From an uncultured Collinsella sp. (GTDB lineage: Bacteria > Actinomycetota > Coriobacteriia > Coriobacteriales > Coriobacteriaceae), in assembly GCA_900754445.1 (NCBI GenBank), contig CAAECW010000133.1, positions 1 to 23,758 on the forward strand: a stretch of 23,758 nt of DNA. The letters run 5' to 3'. This document shows positions 16,804-23,569 of the stretch, one piece after another. How positions within the stretch are numbered: the first letter of the stretch is position 1; each line of letters starts with the position of its first letter. Under the pieces are notes generated by a model. The model was given only the letters and a program-made list of their open reading frames with translations. It ran no database searches and was not told the origin of the DNA. The translations under genes and the position numbers were made by a program.

Positions 16804-16831
16804 CGTGAGCGCATTGTCAAGTGTTTGTAAG
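16804..16831 (-). promoter_or_regulatory. Pho-box-like array upstream of pstB
   Basis: On the minus strand CTTACA (16826-16831), TTGACA (16815-16820) and CTCACG (16804-16809) are spaced by exactly 5 nt each, an 11-bp period. This matches the TTnACA-N5 layout of PhoP/PhoB-type direct repeats, with decreasing match quality. TTGACA could also serve as a -35. The array ends 66 bp upstream of the pstB start codon. The site is inferred from pattern only. Confidence 0.5.
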
Positions 16832-16841
16832 GGCGCCTACG

Positions 16842-18080
16842 CTACGTGGCGGGCAACTCGATAGTAAAAACAGTATGCTCGGGCGTCGATTCGCATGCGA
16901 TGGTACCGCCGTGCGCGCATACGATCTCCTTGGCGATGGCAAGCCCCAGTCCAGCGCCGCCGCGATTGGTCGCACGCGCCGCATCCAGGCGATAGAACTT
17001 CTCAAAGATCACCTTGAGCTTTGCCTCAGGGATGGGATCGCCCTGATTGATAAAGCGCACGCGCACGCCACCGCCGTCCCGGCGTCTGGCCTCGATCGTG
17101 ATGGTCGAGCCCTCATAGCTATAGGCAACGGCGTTTTTCATGATGTTGTTGAACACGCGAGCCATTTTGTCGCCATCCACGAGCACCGTCAGGTCCTCGC
17201 GAATATCAACTTGGACTTCCTTATGCTGCTCGTTGAGGATGGGATAGAACTCGTCAGCCACCTGAGCCAGCAGCAACCCCAGATCAACATAGCCACGCGT
17301 GAGCACGATATCGTGGAAGTCAAAGCGCGTGATATCGAAGAACTCTTCGATGAGCGCATCGAGCCGGTGCGCCTTGTCGAGAGCCACGCCCGTAAAGTGC
17401 GCACGTTGCTCAACCGGCAGCTCAGGAGCCTCTTGCAACAGCGAAAGATAGCCCACCACACTGGCAAGCGGGGTGCGTAGGTCATGTGCCAAGTACGTGA
17501 CCAGATCGTCCTTGCGATGCGACTCGTCACGCAGAGCTTGCTGCACCTTGCGCTCACGGTCACGCACGCGGTTAAGGGCGCCCTCGACCTCCAAGAAGTC
17601 ACCGTCAATGTTGTCCCAGGTGTCGGGGTGATCGATCAGACGATCTTGAATACGAGCGGCCAGCACACAATCGGCATGCTGCTCGCCCTGTTCGTAGCCC
17701 TGATAGTACAGGGCGCGGCCACACAAGAACAGCACGCACGCGGCAAGCGCCAGCACAAAGCCAAGCATGTTGAATACAAAGCCGGCATCGAACAGCACCG
17801 GCCCTTCGATGCCGCCGAGCGCCATGGCGCCAATCGCCAACGTCATGGCCCACGCGGCGCCGCCAATCACCACGCAGCGGCACACGATCTCAAATCGATC
17901 GATCAGCAAAAAGCCGACAAGCAGCACCGCCAAGATTCCGACGATGTTGTCGATGCCAATCAGCAGCAGGCTCAGCAAAAAGAGCAGCACCGTTGCAAGC
18001 GCGCGGTTGTCGACGACCGACCTCACGTATTCAAAGAGCCGATCGGGCACCTCGAACGCTTGCCTATCGTCTTTTGTCAT
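16842..18080 (-). CDS. VanS-like sensor histidine kinase
   Basis: A 412-residue membrane kinase. The N-terminal half has about four hydrophobic helices (about 27-61 as a pair, 66-90, 99-126) with almost no extracytoplasmic loop. The kinase core is strikingly VanS-like: YLAHDLRTPLASVVGYLSLL with His199, N box VFNNIMKNAVAYS (N312 and N316), a degenerate G1 region INQGDPIP instead of DxGxG, FEKFYRLDAARA and GGAGLGLAIAKEIVCAHGG. The ATG at 18080 is preferred because GAGGA lies seven bases upstream; 55 codons of open frame further up overlap the regulator gene. It follows the VanR-like gene by 26 nt. The signal is probably an envelope or peptidoglycan cue; resistance to glycopeptides is not shown, since no vanHAX ligase genes are present. 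Confidence 0.9.
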   Translation of the reverse strand: MTKDDRQAFEVPDRLFEYVRSVVDNRALATVLLFLLSLLLIGIDNIVGILAVLLVGFLLIDRFEIVCRCVVIGGAAWAMTLAIGAMALGGIEGPVLFDAGFVFNMLGFVLALAACVLFLCGRALYYQGYEQGEQHADCVLAARIQDRLIDHPDTWDNIDGDFLEVEGALNRVRDRERKVQQALRDESHRKDDLVTYLAHDLRTPLASVVGYLSLLQEAPELPVEQRAHFTGVALDKAHRLDALIEEFFDITRFDFHDIVLTRGYVDLGLLLAQVADEFYPILNEQHKEVQVDIREDLTVLVDGDKMARVFNNIMKNAVAYSYEGSTITIEARRRDGGGVRVRFINQGDPIPEAKLKVIFEKFYRLDAARATNRGGAGLGLAIAKEIVCAHGGTIACESTPEHTVFTIELPAT

Positions 18081-18106
18081 ATCAAGATCCTCACAAGCGA
18101 AAAGCG

Positions 18107-18802
18107 TTATTCGATGATGTAGCCGACGCCCCAGACGTTTTTGATAAAGCGTGGCTTTTGTGCGTCGTCGCCGATCTTTTCGCGCAAGTGGCGAATATGC
18201 ACCATCACCGTATTGTTGGAGCCGGGCATAAAGTCCTCGTTCCACACCGCGCGGAACAGGTCCTCCACGGCCACCACGCTGCCGCGATGCTCGACCAGAT
18301 ACAGCAAGATTGAATACTCGGTGGGTGTGAGGCGTACCGGTGCACCGTCCACCGTCACGGAACGAGCGTCGCGGTTGATCTCCAAGCCGTCGAGCTGAAT
18401 GGTCGGCGACTCGGCCGCCTGTGCACGGCTACCGTAACTGGTGTAGCGGCGAAGCTGAGCGTGCACGCGCGCGATGAGCTCCAGCGGGCGGAACGGCTTA
18501 ACCACGTAATCGTCCGCGCCAAGCGAAAGGCCCTCGATCTTGTCTTGCTGGGCATCGCGCGCCGTCAGCATGATCACGGGATAGGTATGGCTGGAACGGA
18601 TCGTACGCAGCAGCTCAAAGCCATCGATATCGGACAGCATGACATCCAGCAGCGCCAGATCGAACTCCTGCTCCAAAATCGCCTTGGCGGCATCGGCCCC
18701 GCTATAGGCAATCTGGACATCAAAGCCCTCTTTTGTAAGGTAGATACCAACCAAGTCGGCGATGGCCTTTTCGTCATCAACTACCAAAATGCGCTCGTTC
18801 AT
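18107..18802 (-). CDS. VanR-like OmpR-family response regulator
   Basis: A 231-residue regulator, the same length as VanR. The receiver shows D9, D10, phospho-acceptor Asp53 in LALLDVMLSDIDG, Thr80 in VIMLTARD and Lys102 in DDYVVKPFRPLELIARV, a VanR-like stretch. The winged-helix domain holds LTPTEYSILLYLVEHRG, VEDLFRAVW and TVMVHIRHLREKIGD, ending with VWGVGYIIE. ATG at 18802 has GAGGAG five bases upstream. It leads the operon with the VanS-like kinase and is divergent from the carboxypeptidase gene. The 27-bp palindrome between the two is a candidate binding site. Confidence 0.92.
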   Translation of the reverse strand: MNERILVVDDEKAIADLVGIYLTKEGFDVQIAYSGADAAKAILEQEFDLALLDVMLSDIDGFELLRTIRSSHTYPVIMLTARDAQQDKIEGLSLGADDYVVKPFRPLELIARVHAQLRRYTSYGSRAQAAESPTIQLDGLEINRDARSVTVDGAPVRLTPTEYSILLYLVEHRGSVVAVEDLFRAVWNEDFMPGSNNTVMVHIRHLREKIGDDAQKPRFIKNVWGVGYIIE

Positions 18803-18822
18803 GCATGCTCCTCTCGCGCTCC

Positions 18823-18828
18823 ATTATG
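18823..18828 (-). promoter_or_regulatory. Probable -10 element of the vanRS-like operon
   Basis: CATAAT on the minus strand ends 21 bp upstream of the regulator start codon, giving a leader of only about 13 nt. The -35 region is GT-rich and weak, as expected for a promoter that depends on an activator such as its own phosphorylated regulator. Confidence 0.45.
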
Positions 18829-18861
18829 CCCGAGGCGACGCACGCCACACACAACAAGCGT

Positions 18862-18888
18862 GGGTGATTAAGTCGGCCTTAAGCACCC
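18862..18888. promoter_or_regulatory. 27-bp palindrome between the vanR-like gene and the carboxypeptidase gene
   Basis: GGGTGATTAAG (18862-18872) and CTTAAGCACCC (18878-18888) are 11-bp arms with one mismatch around a 5-bp spacer. Read on the minus strand the centre is also a direct repeat, CTTAAG-N5-CTTAAT, with 11-bp period, the usual layout for OmpR-family dimers. It is 34 bp from the regulator -10 and about 66 bp from the carboxypeptidase -10, so it could control both. Confidence 0.55.
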
Positions 18889-18954
18889 TTGTGCCCGTTC
18901 GGGAGCGGATGTGGGTCACGCGCGCACGCGATGATCGCCGACGCCGGCAAACGA

Positions 18955-18960
18955 TATACT
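18955..18960 (+). promoter_or_regulatory. Probable -10 element of the carboxypeptidase gene
   Basis: TATACT lies 39 bp upstream of the preferred GTG start. No good -35 is present 17 bp upstream, suggesting activator dependence. Its position inside the longer open frame argues against starts upstream of 18960. Confidence 0.45.
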
Positions 18961-18999
18961 CTAGTTCCAGAAGAGACCATCCCGTCGAAAGCGAAATCC

Positions 19000-20340
19000 G
19001 TGAAGTCCCTCACCTCTTTTGCAAAGCGCTCAGCCCAGCTTGCCGCCGGCTTTGTCTGCGCTATCGCCCTTGCCGCTGGCGCGCCCACCGTCGCCGGCGC
19101 CCAAGTGCTCACGACCGACAATGTTTGCGGCAAAACCGCCGATGCGCGCGGCATCACGGCCGAAAACCTGCCCGATATCGATGCGACCAATGCCCTCGTC
19201 ATGGGCAAAGACGGCACCGTCTACTATGCCCGCGATGCTGACAAACAGGTCAAGATTGCCTCGATCACCAAGGTCATGACCGCAATCCTAACCGTCGAGA
19301 ATTGCAAGATGGACGAGAAGGTCACGGTGAGCAACGCCGCAGCCACCGTGGGTAATTCGACCGCCGGCTTGCTCGAAGGCGACGAGCTTACCGTGGAGCA
19401 GGCACTGCGCGGCCTGATGATTCCCTCGGGCAACGACGCCGCCATCGTGCTCGCCGAATATGTGGGCAAGAAGATCGACCCTAAGACCAAAGACGCCGAG
19501 GCCACATTTGTGAAGGCCATGAACGAGCGCGCTAAGAAGCTCGGCTGCACCGGTACGCTTTTTGAAAACCCGCATGGTCTGGACTTTGATGAGTGGGCTG
19601 GCGATATGCACTCAACCGCACACGACGTAGCGCTGATGATGCAGGAGGCTATGAAAAACGACACGATCCGCGAGGTCGTAGCGAGCGAGGATTCCTGGAT
19701 CGAGGTCACGGGCGCCGACGGCACCGACCATTCGCATTCCATGGACACGCATAACTATTTGCTGGGCCAAGATGGCAACATCGGTGGCAAGACCGGCACC
19801 ACCGACGATGCAGGCTATTGCTTTACGGGTGCCTACAACCGCGATGGCGACGAGATCTACACCGTCGTTTTGAACTCCACCACCACCGACCAGCGCTTTA
19901 CCGATACTGCAACCCTTGCCAATTGGTACTACGGCCACAAGGTGACGGTCGCAATCGCCAACACGCAGGAAAAGACCGCCAACGGCAACCCGCTTATGGC
20001 GCGCATCGGCCAAACCGACTGGACGGATAAGACAATCGACGCCACGCTCGCCGATCCTACGGCGCAAGCGACCGTGTTTTCCCTTGCCGGCGAGGTGAGC
20101 GAAAAGGTTAGCTACGACGATCTTTCGGGCACGGTGCATGTGGGCGACAAGGTGGGCAGCGTTACGCTTAAGCAGGGCAGCACCAAGATCGCCGTTATGG
20201 ACCTGGTCGCCGACGAGGAAGGCGCAGGGCCGAATCCCATTGAATGGCTCCTTGTGAAGCTCGACCGCCTGGGCCGCCGCATCGACAACCGTCCACTCAC
20301 GGCAGAAAGCGAGACCATCGCCAAGGCGCCCGAGGTGTAG
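19000..20340 (+). CDS. Secreted serine D-Ala-D-Ala carboxypeptidase (peptidase S11, PBP5/DacA type)
   Basis: 446 residues from this GTG start. It removes the terminal D-alanine from peptidoglycan pentapeptides outside the membrane. A signal peptide fits the first 34 residues (MKSLTSFAKRSAQLAAGF, then a hydrophobic Ala-rich core and AGA-Q). The catalytic motifs are SITK (Ser88, Lys91), SGN (143-145) and KTG (264-266), in the order and spacing of S11 enzymes. A C-terminal beta-rich domain (about 325-420) and a possible amphipathic helix (PIEWLLVKLDRLGRRID) follow. The open frame extends 37 codons further upstream, but the signal peptide and the TATACT element favour GTG at 19000; its ribosome site is weak. 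It is the only plus-strand gene here and is divergent from the VanRS-like pair, which may control it. It is not the metallo-type VanY or VanX. Confidence 0.92.
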   Translation: MKSLTSFAKRSAQLAAGFVCAIALAAGAPTVAGAQVLTTDNVCGKTADARGITAENLPDIDATNALVMGKDGTVYYARDADKQVKIASITKVMTAILTVENCKMDEKVTVSNAAATVGNSTAGLLEGDELTVEQALRGLMIPSGNDAAIVLAEYVGKKIDPKTKDAEATFVKAMNERAKKLGCTGTLFENPHGLDFDEWAGDMHSTAHDVALMMQEAMKNDTIREVVASEDSWIEVTGADGTDHSHSMDTHNYLLGQDGNIGGKTGTTDDAGYCFTGAYNRDGDEIYTVVLNSTTTDQRFTDTATLANWYYGHKVTVAIANTQEKTANGNPLMARIGQTDWTDKTIDATLADPTAQATVFSLAGEVSEKVSYDDLSGTVHVGDKVGSVTLKQGSTKIAVMDLVADEEGAGPNPIEWLLVKLDRLGRRIDNRPLTAESETIAKAPEV

Positions 20341-20365
20341 GGCCGGAGCGATATCACATCGAACC

Positions 20366-20398
20366 AAATGAGGCGTCCAACGGGGCGCCTCATTTTTT
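20366..20398 (+). terminator. Intrinsic terminator of the carboxypeptidase gene
   Basis: AAATGAGGCG (20366-20375) pairs perfectly with CGCCTCATTT (20386-20395) around a 10-nt loop and runs into a T-tract. It starts 26 nt after the stop codon. Confidence 0.9.
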
Positions 20399-20402
20399 GA
20401 GA

Positions 20403-20417
20403 GTTCGAATCCCCAGC
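20403..20417 (+). repeat. Stray tRNA-Ser T-arm fragment in opposite orientation
   Basis: GTTCGAATCCCCAGC on the plus strand is identical over 15 nt to the T-arm and adjoining acceptor bases of tRNA-Ser, whose gene is on the minus strand (matching bases 20483-20497). It has no acceptor or anticodon parts. It lies between the carboxypeptidase terminator and the tRNA terminator. Confidence 0.6.
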
Positions 20418-20433
20418 ACCCTTTCTCGATAAT

Positions 20434-20459
20434 AAAAAAGGGCCCCCGATAGGACCCTT
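20434..20459 (-). terminator. Intrinsic terminator of tRNA-Ser
   Basis: The 8-bp stem 20438-20445 with 20452-20459 contains one G-U pair and a 6-nt loop, followed on the minus strand by TTTTT. It starts 15 nt after the tRNA 3' end. Confidence 0.85.
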
Positions 20460-20473
20460 CTTTAAAGTTAAAC

Positions 20474-20564
20474 TGGCGGAGAGCTGGGGATTCGAACCCC
20501 AGATGCCCTTTTGGGGCATACTCGCTTAGCAGGCGAGCACCTTCGGCCTCTCGGTCAGCTCTCC
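20474..20564 (-). tRNA. tRNA-Ser (anticodon GCT)
   Basis: A 91-nt type II tRNA on the minus strand including an encoded CCA. The acceptor stem GGAGAGC pairs with GCTCTCC, the discriminator base is G73 as serine tRNAs require, the anticodon stem-loop is CTCGCCTGCTAAGCGAG (anticodon GCT, reading AGC and AGT), the long variable arm is ATGCCCCAAAAGGGCAT, and the T-arm is CTGGGGTTCGAATCCCCAG. All stems close well. A promoter and terminator flank it, so it is transcribed alone. Confidence 0.97.
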
Positions 20565-20578
20565 GTAACAGCCGTTCT

Positions 20579-20607
20579 ATAGTAACCAAACAGCCAAGGA
20601 TGGGCAA
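20579..20607 (-). promoter_or_regulatory. Promoter of tRNA-Ser
   Basis: On the minus strand -35 TTGCCC (20602-20607) and -10 TACTAT (20579-20584) are spaced by exactly 17 bp. The -10 ends 15 bp before the mature tRNA 5' end. Confidence 0.6.
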
Positions 20608-20656
20608 GAGGAAATTTTCTAATTGCCTAGCATCCTTTCCTCCTTGGAAGCTTCGC

Positions 20657-23098
20657 CTACCCCAGCGAACGGTTGAGGGAGCCGAGCTCGTCGTTGCCCA
20701 TGGTGCGCCACATTTGAAAGATGCAACCGCGTGCCAGGAAAAAGAAACCGTTGTCGACCAGTTGAACAGCGGCATCTGCCAGCTGATTCGTCACGGCGGA
20801 CACTGGCGGCAGCTCGAGTCCAGCCTTGCGGATAATCTCGACCGCTTCCTCGAACGTCGGAGGCTCGCTGACGCCCATCTCGTTCATAAGGCCCTGCATT
20901 TCTTCCAGCGCGCTGCTGCCCGATTCCTCACCGCGCGGCACCAGACGGTAACAAGCCAGCGCCAGGTCGAGCTGATCGCAATTCCAATAGGCAAACGCCA
21001 AGCGATAGAACAGGTAGCCGATTGCAGAACGATCGCTGGCAATACGTAGGCCGTGGCGCGCCACCTCGATAATCTCGTCAAAGCGCTCCAGACGCGCAAG
21101 CACGTTGATGAGCGCAAAGTGCGATTGCATGGACGAGCGCGCCAGATCGTAAAGATGGCGCACCTCGGGCAGCGCTCGTTCAAAGTCCTCTTGCTCGGCA
21201 TAAAAGCTGCAGATCTCGTGCTGGGCAAAGTACAGCGCATCGGGCGCACGAAGGATTCGCACAGAGCGGTCTTCTTCCAACACCGGAAGCACCATGCGCA
21301 CCAGCTGGTTATCGCAAAACTGCGTTTGAACCGGACCTGTCGCCAAAAGCTCGGCGACGGCGCACTTAGCCTCCAACTCCTCGACAAGACGGGAAAAGCC
21401 TTCAAAAGCACCTGTACGGTCGACTTTTGCCTGCTCGCGCAATTCAACAACACGGGCCACGTATGGGTCGTCGTCCTCTTCCATGACCTCCAACTCGTCA
21501 GCCGTATCGGCAAGCAGCAGATCGCGCAGCGCCGGCGGCAGCGTGCGATGGTCATCACGCGGACGAGCATGAACCTCCGCAGGCCCAATCGTCTCCGGAG
21601 CGGTTGACTCATACGCCTCAAGCACACGCTTGCACGGCATATCGTCCATGTCCATGCTCTCAAGATTCTTGGCGACAGGCACGCAATCGGCCAGATAGGC
21701 CGCGCGCCCAAAGAAATACGTTGCGACAACGCGCTCGCCCTGCTCACTGTCGGGAGCAGCAATCTGCACATAGCAGCGCGTGATGCAGGTGCCCGCGGCA
21801 AAACACGCTGCCGCAAGCGTGAGCGCCACGCGCGCATCGTGCTCCGCGGCCCAGATCGCACGCGTGCCCTCGTCCAGCTCGCGCCAGGCGTCATCTTGAG
21901 CGTCGTATTCACGTTGCGGCATGGCATCAACGACAGACTGCCCAAACCGAACGAGCATAATCCCCTCGGCAACGTTTGCCCGATAGGTATAGTCGAGCCT
22001 TGTGACCACGTTAAGCGCCTCGACAATACGCGCGAAGCGGGTACGCACGTCCCACTCGCCGCCCGGCTGGCACGAAACCGTTCCCGGTTTGGCCCAAGGG
22101 TTATCGCTCGAGGCCGTATCGAGCAGTCGGGGAACATCGTTGGTCGTCTTAGCGATATGCCACGAATCAAAGAGTGCACAGCCCTCAAGTCTCGGCGACG
22201 AGGCCGCAGGGACCAATCCGGCCCCGATGCGCTCAAGGATGCCGGAAAGGCGGTTGAGACGGCACTCTATTGCAAGCAGCATGTCAATCTCGTCCTGGTC
22301 TAGCAGACTACGATCAAAATTGAGATAAAAAAGCTTTGAGCGATCAATGCGAGCCAGGCTCATCTCGGACTTGGCAGCGATGGTGCGCAGGCGGGGCAAG
22401 TCAATTTCGCTCATAAGGGTGGCGGCATAGCGCTCGATACCGCTCGGATTCTCGGCATGGTCAACGCGGTAAAGCAGCGTCTCGATAGCATCGGGGAGCG
22501 GTGCCGTGTTAAAGCCCAAAAACACCTCGACCGGCTCGGGCAACTTTACGAGCTTGATCTTGTCGATAACATTTTGCATACCCTCGTCGAGTCCGCCGGC
22601 GTCCGCCGTGCTCGCAATGGCATTTTCGGAGTCAGCGAATATCACGTAGCGCAGGAAAATCGATGCCATGAACTCGCCGTAAGGAAGGGAGCGGGTTGAA
22701 TTCCATGTCTCGTGGTCGGACTGCTCGCGCATGGGGCCTTCGGGAGAGCCGGCAGTTTGCGCACACGCGCGCATTGCACCGTTGGCTTCCCTTACCATAA
22801 TCTCACCAATACCGGAATCCGACTCGTCAAGGACCAGTTCCATGTCGGGATCGTTGGGCAGCGGAGCCTCGCTGACGGGGCGGTCCACCTTGTACACCTC
22901 ACCCGAAACGCTTACGTAGCCCAAAAGCGACACATGACTTTTGCCAACGAATTCGACGACATAACAAGATTCATGCTGATCCTCGCCAAAGAGTTTCCAG
23001 ACCACGCCATATGAGCGTCCCGCAGGCTGCTCGGGCATCGCCGGAAAGCGCTTCTTGGGATCGAGAAACCTGAGCTTGTATGTCGGACGCTCTGCCAC
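20657..23098 (-). CDS. Large soluble protein with C-terminal TPR-like helices, function unknown
   Basis: An 813-residue protein with no signal peptide and no membrane helix. I do not recognise a catalytic motif. The N-terminus (about 1-90) is rich in beta-type residues and contains YVVEFVGKSHVSLLGYVSV. The middle is mixed and acidic, with a highly acidic patch ELEVMEEDDDPY at about 560. From about 645 to 760 there are paired helices with TPR spacing (FYAEQEDFERALPEVRHLYD, LARLERFDEIIEVARHGL, LAFAYWNCDQLDLALACYRL), suggesting protein-protein contact. The start is GTG at 23098 with AGGGTGA six bases upstream. It is monocistronic, lying between tRNA-Ser and the tRNA-Arg cluster. A 7-bp hairpin occupies its leader. 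It may be lineage-specific. Confidence 0.85.
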   Translation of the reverse strand: MAERPTYKLRFLDPKKRFPAMPEQPAGRSYGVVWKLFGEDQHESCYVVEFVGKSHVSLLGYVSVSGEVYKVDRPVSEAPLPNDPDMELVLDESDSGIGEIMVREANGAMRACAQTAGSPEGPMREQSDHETWNSTRSLPYGEFMASIFLRYVIFADSENAIASTADAGGLDEGMQNVIDKIKLVKLPEPVEVFLGFNTAPLPDAIETLLYRVDHAENPSGIERYAATLMSEIDLPRLRTIAAKSEMSLARIDRSKLFYLNFDRSLLDQDEIDMLLAIECRLNRLSGILERIGAGLVPAASSPRLEGCALFDSWHIAKTTNDVPRLLDTASSDNPWAKPGTVSCQPGGEWDVRTRFARIVEALNVVTRLDYTYRANVAEGIMLVRFGQSVVDAMPQREYDAQDDAWRELDEGTRAIWAAEHDARVALTLAAACFAAGTCITRCYVQIAAPDSEQGERVVATYFFGRAAYLADCVPVAKNLESMDMDDMPCKRVLEAYESTAPETIGPAEVHARPRDDHRTLPPALRDLLLADTADELEVMEEDDDPYVARVVELREQAKVDRTGAFEGFSRLVEELEAKCAVAELLATGPVQTQFCDNQLVRMVLPVLEEDRSVRILRAPDALYFAQHEICSFYAEQEDFERALPEVRHLYDLARSSMQSHFALINVLARLERFDEIIEVARHGLRIASDRSAIGYLFYRLAFAYWNCDQLDLALACYRLVPRGEESGSSALEEMQGLMNEMGVSEPPTFEEAVEIIRKAGLELPPVSAVTNQLADAAVQLVDNGFFFLARGCIFQMWRTMGNDELGSLNRSLG

Positions 23099-23135
23099 GA
23101 AATATCACCCTGATCGGTCGTTGAGAGAAGGAGTG

Positions 23136-23154
23136 GTCGCGGATGGGCCGCGAC
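23136..23154. promoter_or_regulatory. Leader hairpin upstream of the 813-residue protein gene
   Basis: GTCGCGG (23136-23142) and CCGCGAC (23148-23154) are perfect 7-bp arms with a 5-nt loop, 38 nt upstream of the start codon. A second small palindrome, TCGTCC-CTTT-GGACGA (23189-23204), lies further up. No convincing -10/-35 pair was found between 23099 and 23222. Confidence 0.35.
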
Positions 23155-23222
23155 ACCTACTCGGAATCTTACACGAGTCGACAGGAAATCGTCCCTTTGG
23201 ACGAAAGCACTCAAGCTGGCGC

Positions 23223-23252
23223 AAAAGAAAAGCCCCCATTGCCGGGAGCTTT
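23223..23252 (-). terminator. Duplicated tRNA-Arg terminator (copy 1)
   Basis: It has the same hairpin and T-rich tail as the terminators at 23412 and 23682, with one base changed at the top of the stem. It now follows a broken tRNA-Arg end, so it may terminate nothing or serve as a boundary for the neighbouring gene. Confidence 0.65.
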
Positions 23253-23261
23253 AATCTCAAA

Positions 23262-23281
23262 TGGTGCGGCGTATAGGATTC
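23262..23281 (-). pseudogene. tRNA-Arg remnant (3' end only)
   Basis: These 20 nt are identical to the last 20 nt of the complete tRNA-Arg: part of the T-arm, the 3' acceptor strand, discriminator A and CCA. Identity stops abruptly in the middle of the T-loop at 23281/23282, where a GC-rich element begins. With its terminator it forms a 59-nt stretch that differs from copy 2 (23413-23471) by one base. Confidence 0.8.
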
Positions 23282-23410
23282 CGCGCATCCGCTTCGCGGA
23301 TCCGCATCGGCTTCGCCCGCCTGCCGGCGCGCTCGCCCGCGGGCTGAAAACGCTCCGCGTTTTCTTTACGCCCGCGCCTCGACCGAGGTTCGAATCCATG
23401 CAGTGCTTAC
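23282..23410. repeat. GC-rich multi-hairpin element joined to the tRNA-Arg remnant
   Basis: About 129 nt that replace the 5' part of a tRNA-Arg. It contains tight hairpins ATCCGC-TTC-GCGGAT (23287-23301), GAAAACGC-TCC-GCGTTTTC (23346-23364) and CCTCG-AC-CGAGG, plus the palindromes GCGGATCCGC and GCCCGCGGGC. Its right end carries GGTTCGAATCC (23387-23397), a T-arm-like sequence on the plus strand. No open frame of its own is seen. It resembles a small non-coding intergenic repeat; I cannot check its copy number. Confidence 0.55.
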
Positions 23411-23411
23411 G

Positions 23412-23441
23412 TAAAAGAAAAGCCCCCGTTGCCGGGAGCTT
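23412..23441 (-). terminator. Intrinsic terminator of tRNA-Arg (copy 2)
   Basis: The 9-bp stem 23420-23428 with 23433-23441 has one G-U pair and a TTGC loop, followed on the minus strand by TTCTTTT. It starts 10 nt after the tRNA 3' end. Confidence 0.85.
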
Positions 23442-23451
23442 TAATCTCAAA

Positions 23452-23528
23452 TGGTGCGGCGTATAGGATTCGAACCTATGACGTTCTGATTCGTAGTCAG
23501 ACCCTCTATCCAGCTGAGGTAACGCCGC
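23452..23528 (-). tRNA. tRNA-Arg (anticodon ACG)
   Basis: A 77-nt tRNA on the minus strand with encoded CCA. The acceptor GCGGCGT pairs with ACGCCGC, the discriminator is A, the anticodon stem-loop TCTGACTACGAATCAGA gives anticodon ACG (A34 becomes inosine and reads CGT, CGC and CGA), and the T-arm is ATAGGTTCGAATCCTAT. It has its own promoter and terminator. Confidence 0.97.
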
Positions 23529-23540
23529 GACTTGTTGATT

Positions 23541-23569
23541 ATTATGCACATGGACTGAATATAGGTCAA
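23541..23569 (-). promoter_or_regulatory. Promoter of tRNA-Arg
   Basis: On the minus strand -35 TTGACC (23564-23569) and -10 CATAAT (23541-23546), each 5 of 6 to consensus, are spaced by exactly 17 bp. The -10 is 12 bp before the tRNA 5' end. The upstream DNA (23570-23630) is A/T-rich like an UP element. Confidence 0.8.

Noticed and set aside
16842..20340. A glycopeptide-resistance cluster
   Set aside because: There is no D-Ala-D-Lac or D-Ala-D-Ser ligase, dehydrogenase or VanX/VanT gene here. A VanRS-like pair and an S11 carboxypeptidase alone do not indicate resistance.
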